Source of the DNA: Artocarpus heterophyllus | Taxonomy: Eukaryota > Streptophyta > Magnoliopsida > Rosales > Moraceae | Assembly (NCBI GenBank): GCA_025403435.1 | Contig: CM046327.1 | Location: forward strand, 16,174,218-16,238,217 | Reading direction: 5' to 3' | Length of the DNA: 64,000 nt | In this document: piece by piece, positions 58,919 through 64,000 of the stretch | Layout of the letters: the number at the start of each line of letters is the position of its first letter | How positions within the stretch are numbered: the first letter of the stretch is position 1 | The notes under the pieces: model-generated | Told to the model about the DNA's origin: nothing | The model's database searches: none | What the model saw: only the letters and a program-made list of their open reading frames with translations | Program-made: the position numbers and the translations under genes

Positions 58919-61900
58919 GTATAATCGAAGCACCACCCAAATAGAGCCTTATGGGCCACTACTATCATCACTAGAAGACTGTGCTAATTCCACCACAGGA
59001 CAGATTGAACCCTCGGAGGATTTCGGTCGTGGGGTGGTCGACGTTCCATAAAAATCGCTCTAAACCATGACTATTAACCTTTGTCCCATCTACATCCCAC
59101 CCTAGCGGAGGCTTTGCATTGTACACCACCTATCACCTGAAAGCATGCCTCGTTGTCTGGCTAGTTCAGGGACCAAATTTTAGAGTTGGGAGCGTAACAA
59201 CACACCCACTCTCTTTGGACCTCCTTTTCTCTCTCTTTTTTTCTTAGGGCTGGTGATGCACTAATCAAACTTTTTTTTAGGATTTTTTTTCATACATGTT
59301 AACTGATTTGAGTTGAGGATTTGATGTGGAATGAGTTTGTTAGTAGTTGTCACATTAATTAACATCTTATCTTAATTGTAAATGAACAAGAGAACTACAA
59401 AGAATATCACAAAACATCATTTGGAAAACACGATCATTGATGTTCATAATTTTTGAAATTTGAACCTATTGTAATTTATAAATAATGGAGAAGTTGTAAT
59501 CAAAATCATCAGTACCACTCATGAATTAAAAGTTGAGAAATTATAATCCTCAGGGATGAATCCTCACTAAAACTAAAGTTGCTAAAACATGGGTGAACAA
59601 TTGTATTAAAAGTAAAATTGAAAAAATGAAATACAAAACAAATTAAACACAATGATTAATGTTCCCAACAGAGGTCGACCCCCTGTCTGTCAATGAATAG
59701 CCCTCTCAAGAATGCGATGTTTTTATTAAGTTCATGTATGACTTGGTCACGTGTGCATAACCCTTGTCCACATGTTTTTTTTTTTTTTTTTCCCCGTACA
59801 TGCACCGTCCTAAATCATGTAAATAGAGCCTATCAAGAATAATTTGGCACATTTTTTTTTTCCATGCACAATTCTTTGTTTAGTTGTTGGGCATCCACTT
59901 CCGAATTTGTCTTTCATAAAACGGTGAAAAAGACTTTTCAATGAGAGCAAGTCAACTCGAAGAAAATTTTTATTCGCTAGCTGCAAAGGCAATTTTCCAC
60001 AGAAATATCAGTAGAAAATTTTGTAACCTGTTCTTATTGTTAGGTTAAATTCATCTCCTTCGCATCGCCTTTCCCTTTGAGGCTTTGAGCGGTGGAGATA
60101 TGTTTTACGTGTCAAAGCTTAATCCATATAAAATCATTAGTTTTAGCTTAAAAATCAATCTAATATTTGTAACTTTTTTTATTTAAAAATATAACTTTAT
60201 TTATACGATTTTATAATACTTAATTTATTAAAATATAACTTATAATATTATATGATTATAAAGTAACTTAAAAGTTATATAAACGCGTAACAGCGTTACA
60301 CTTTCGAACCCAAAAAAAAGTTAGAAATGACGGATTGTAGACTTTTCTTATAATTATTAGTTACAAAAGCAGCCAGAGAGAGAGAGAGAGAGTTTCAAGT
60401 TAGTTGGGTGGTCACGTACAAACACCTTACGTCCTTCTCCAATAGTACGTGTCCAAATGTTGTCCAATGTCATTATCTTTTTTTTTTTTTCCTTTTTTGT
60501 TTAATTAGGTCTGACTAAGTATTGACTTTATAAAATATCTTGCTTTTCCAACTTTCAAAGGCAAATAAATACCTTGCAATAGGGTCTATTTCACAGCAGA
60601 TGTTACATATATACATACACATCTACATAGTGTACATTCTAGCATATCTATGTATATACAGCCTTTTATATGATCGTTAATATTTCACTTGATCATGATA
60701 AAATCCAAACTAGTCAAACATACGTTATTCTTCAATTCATGCAGGAGTTACGTTAATGTTAACGAACAAGTACAATTGGTTAGGGTAGTATTTAAATAAT
60801 TATAGAATAAATATAGGCAGAAGAGGGAATAATAAGATTAATCTTAATTCTTACGTAATTCTCTCAAAAAAAAAAATTCTTACATATTGCTTAAAAAAGT
60901 TGATCTTATATATGGATTAGTTGGATATAAGTAGGTATATGGAAATGGAAAAACGAAGCAAAGTGATTGGATAATATAAGTTTTTATGTATTTATATAAC
61001 AAGAGATTTGACTAATTGCCCGGATGAGAAAGGGGATAGGATCGAGTCCCTTTCAAGGAAAGCAGCTTCGCTAATATGAACATGATTTGGTTAGGCTAGA
61101 AAATAATATATATAGACACACACACGCATCTGCGTGTGTATTTCATTCCTCATCGTCAGTTCTTGCTCTTAACATTTTAATTTTATTTTTAAATTAATTT
61201 GGATTCGTTTCCTTTGACATGGGTTTCTAAGTTTGATCTCAAAATGCCGGGTTGAATATTTAATTATTACCTTGAAATGTAATTGAATAAGCGCTTGAAT
61301 TTACATAAGCATGTGGACTTGTGAACAAAGCCAATATTCTTGAGAAAAAGTTCAGATTTTAATTTCCCTTTAGACATTTTGTTTTATTTTTTGGGACCAC
61401 TTGAAGATTAAAGTGCAGAGTGACGGAGGCAATGAAGGATGGGGCTCAAGTCCCCTTCAACTTTTTTTTTGGCAATATATTATATATACTAAATTTATAT
61501 ATAGCCCTTTCAAAATATATATATATATAGCCTCACAAAAGAATTAAAACAGAATTTTATTCTCCAATGAGTTGGAAAATTACTATCAATTTAAATCATA
61601 GTCCAACTAATATCCGTATTAACAAGAGCAAGATCTTCTCGCTAGTAATGGCTTGGATTGTTTATTAAAGTACTTCTATTTATTTTTTTCCTTCGAAATT
61701 TCTTATTTCTTTTTTTTTTAACTAGTGTACATAATTTTATATCCCTTCTTAGGAAATGTATGCTAATTTCATGGAAAGAACGTGAAAATTATTATCATAA
61801 TATTTTTTTATAAGAATAAGATAGCATTCTGGTACAATAATTAATGAGACAGGATGTGGTATGTCAATAATACCTATTTGTTTTGTTTGTGTTTGTAAAT

Positions 61901-63704
61901 CCTATTTTTCCTGTTTCATTATTTTTTAACATAAAAAATCTATATATTTTTTCAAATATATAGATGAAATTAATTCATTGAATGCAGGATAGATTAAAAA
62001 GGAAAAGAAATAATCTTTTGTAAATATTTCATAATTATTAGTTTTTCTTAAATGTCTATTGTAGCCTTTCTTGTAAAATAGAAGTGCACACATGTCATAC
62101 ACGGAACACGTCCTTGCTTGCATATCAACTCACCTGTCTTCTCAGACATTTGCTCCTCCTAAAAGTTAAAATGCATTTTAAACAACCTCAATATCGATTA
62201 AAGAAAAAAAAAAAGAAGATGTATCTCTAGGCCTCCAAGATGATGGTCATATAATATGCACATTTTTATTGTATAAATCATTCATGTATGCATAAAACAT
62301 ATATCATTGTAGTCTTGAAAATTCTATATTATAATTAAAACTCATTGTCTATTAGTAATAATCGTAGAATTATTAATTATATATACATATATATTACATA
62401 CATACATGTTAAATATCATACACAGAACGATAAATATTCCATGCGAAACCATAATCTATATATAACTAATATGAATAATTAGTAAATGTTAAGCAGAGTA
62501 GTACCAACTGGAAACGCAAATCATTATAATGTATAATGCATTATATTTAAAATATATAACCTGTAATGTAAGCTATATATAGCCCAGGAGATCTAAGCAA
62601 AGTTGTCATGGCTTTTATAGATAAGCATTAATGTCGTCTTCAAATGAATCAGCATGCTCATTAAAAAATAAATAAGTAGAAATGGGGAAAGAAATATAGT
62701 CTGTCCCCCTTTACTTCCACGACCTATGTAGTTTGGGATTTTGCTAGGTTTTTGAGGTGCTTTGCCATTCATTTTCAAAAGAAGAAAATTTAATTAGAAG
62801 TCGACAAGGCCATAGCTATAAAGTCTATGGCCATAGGGGTATATACGAAATAGACTGCATACATTGTATTAGAGTTTGTGTTACGTAACTATATATACCT
62901 TTTTGTTTTAATTATTTTTTAATTTATCTATCTGCTTTTAGAAACTTATAAAAGTATTAATTTCGTTTCTTGCAATTTGTGAACAAAAAAAAGTAAGAAA
63001 AAATACCATTAATTAGATCGTATTTATTTTTTTTTTTAAAAAAATAATTTCATGAGAAAAAAAATTTCAAAAAGTACGCATTTTAACATATAAGAATGGA
63101 AACTCAATATCTTCCTTGGACATTTGATGTTTTGTTCTAAGACTTTTTATACTTTTTAAATCTATAAAATAGTAATTGTCATAAATTGTATTTAAAGGTA
63201 GTTACTTTTTTCACTAGTAATCTTCAAAAGACAAAATAAAAATAAGTTTTTTAAATCTAGAGGGTATTTTTATAGTTTTTTTTAAATATAAAAATTAATT
63301 GAGAAATAATTAAAATTATGAAACATATTGTATAATAAAGCCACTAGAGTTTTTAATTAGTTTATTTGGTGCCTAGACTGGGTGCAACTTTAGCTCCAAA
63401 ATAAAAGAAAGAAAGAAAAACTTTACAAAAATATAAACGTTGCAAAATTGCGTAACTTTAATTTTGCTAAAATATAAAGGTTTGGGGATTTTTTTTCTTT
63501 TAAAAATAAATCATGACCAAGCTGTCACCAAATAATTAAGTTTTTTAAAAGTAAGTCCAAACTTGAAAAAGAAAAAGTTAAAATTTTTGTTACACTATTT
63601 TCTCTCATAGAATTTGAATTTATATAATATTAGGTTTGAATTAGTCGTTTGGACTATACGTTTGATATTAGTTCAGAGACCAAATAAAAAACATGTATAA
63701 TGTG
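58919..63704. other. AT-rich intergenic DNA
   Basis: No gene supported. A somewhat GC-richer stretch at 58930-59180 has no recognisable domain. A (GA)n tract is at about 60375-60392. Many (TA)-rich tracts follow. Confidence 0.5.
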
Positions 63705-63864
63705 GAGTTTGACAAACTCAGTTTTAACACGTCATTTTTAACTTAAATAGAATAAAGCTTTCACATGCTATGGTGTAAAACAAAAATATGCTACAGTATA
63801 GCTCCAACATACTATAATAGTTTTAGTTCTAACTCTCAATTCTAACTAATTTTTCAAACACCCT
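63705..63864 (+). mobile_element. MITE, paired-repeat family
   Basis: Carries AATAAAGCTTTCACATGCTA (near 63751) and ACAGTATAGCTCCAACATAC (near 63793) and ends near TTTTTCAAACACCC. Left end unclear. Confidence 0.55.
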
Positions 63865-64000
63865 GAATTTACATGCTGGTAATTATTTTACTTTGCTCAT
63901 AATAACAAATACCTTGTCGAATGTCATTATCATCATGGGCTTAGATACAAAATTCGTGGGCCACATATGTTTGCATATCTGTTGGGTCAAATTTGAGAAA

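Noticed and set aside
61031..61065. Possible tRNA T-arm (GGATCGAGTCC-like sequence)
   Set aside because: No matching acceptor, D or anticodon arms could be found around it.

Overview
The window is nuclear DNA of a flowering plant, most likely a eudicot. It is AT-rich, with split genes whose introns follow GT..AG, and plant-type protein families lie among LTR retrotransposons, solo LTRs, MITEs and long (TA)n tracts. I cannot name the species. No CRISPR, operon, organelle or bacterial features are present, and I recognised no tRNA or rRNA gene.

Three host genes are supported, all on the minus strand. (1) Positions 1-254 are the N-terminal exon of a FRIGIDA-like coiled-coil protein that runs off the left edge. 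(2) Positions 9926-12919 are a complete four-exon NRAMP3/4-type metal transporter; the exons join without a phase break to 517 residues. (3) Positions 41615-44067 are a complete three-exon GH3 acyl-acid amido synthetase (auxin-conjugating type, closest by eye to GH3.1) of 599 residues. They share no obvious pathway. The space between them is mostly mobile DNA and its remains.

Mobile DNA, left to right: a minus-oriented solo LTR (2582-3307); a 2.0-kb solo LTR with a perfect GTTAC target duplication (4214-6231) set into an older LTR remnant; a further LTR scrap near 7.4 kb; a complete but decayed 9.05-kb Ty3 element (17266-26319, target duplication GATAT, 2.1-2.2-kb LTRs, gag-pol riddled with stops); a solo copia LTR (36701-37475, AGCTA); a young 4.02-kb Ty1/copia element of the same family (48975-52994, AAATC) with one open Gag-protease-integrase frame but no reverse transcriptase core; and a solo-LTR-like remnant at 58277-58918. 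At least ten MITE units of one family, each with a paired internal direct repeat, are scattered through the window, including one in intron 1 of the NRAMP gene and three just upstream of it.

The most unusual signal is in the LTRs. The solo copia LTR at 36.8-37.0 kb carries ten GC-rich palindromes whose centres are 22, 22, 22, 22, 22, 22, 22, 21 and 21 bp apart, about two helical turns, just upstream of the LTR TATA box. The related full-length copia element has a shorter, still helically spaced version. The unrelated Ty3 LTR has its own array of GC-rich motifs at 21-22 bp spacing. This looks like a shared architecture for an enhancer or a silencing platform in LTR U3 regions. The function is inference; the spacing is read directly from the sequence.
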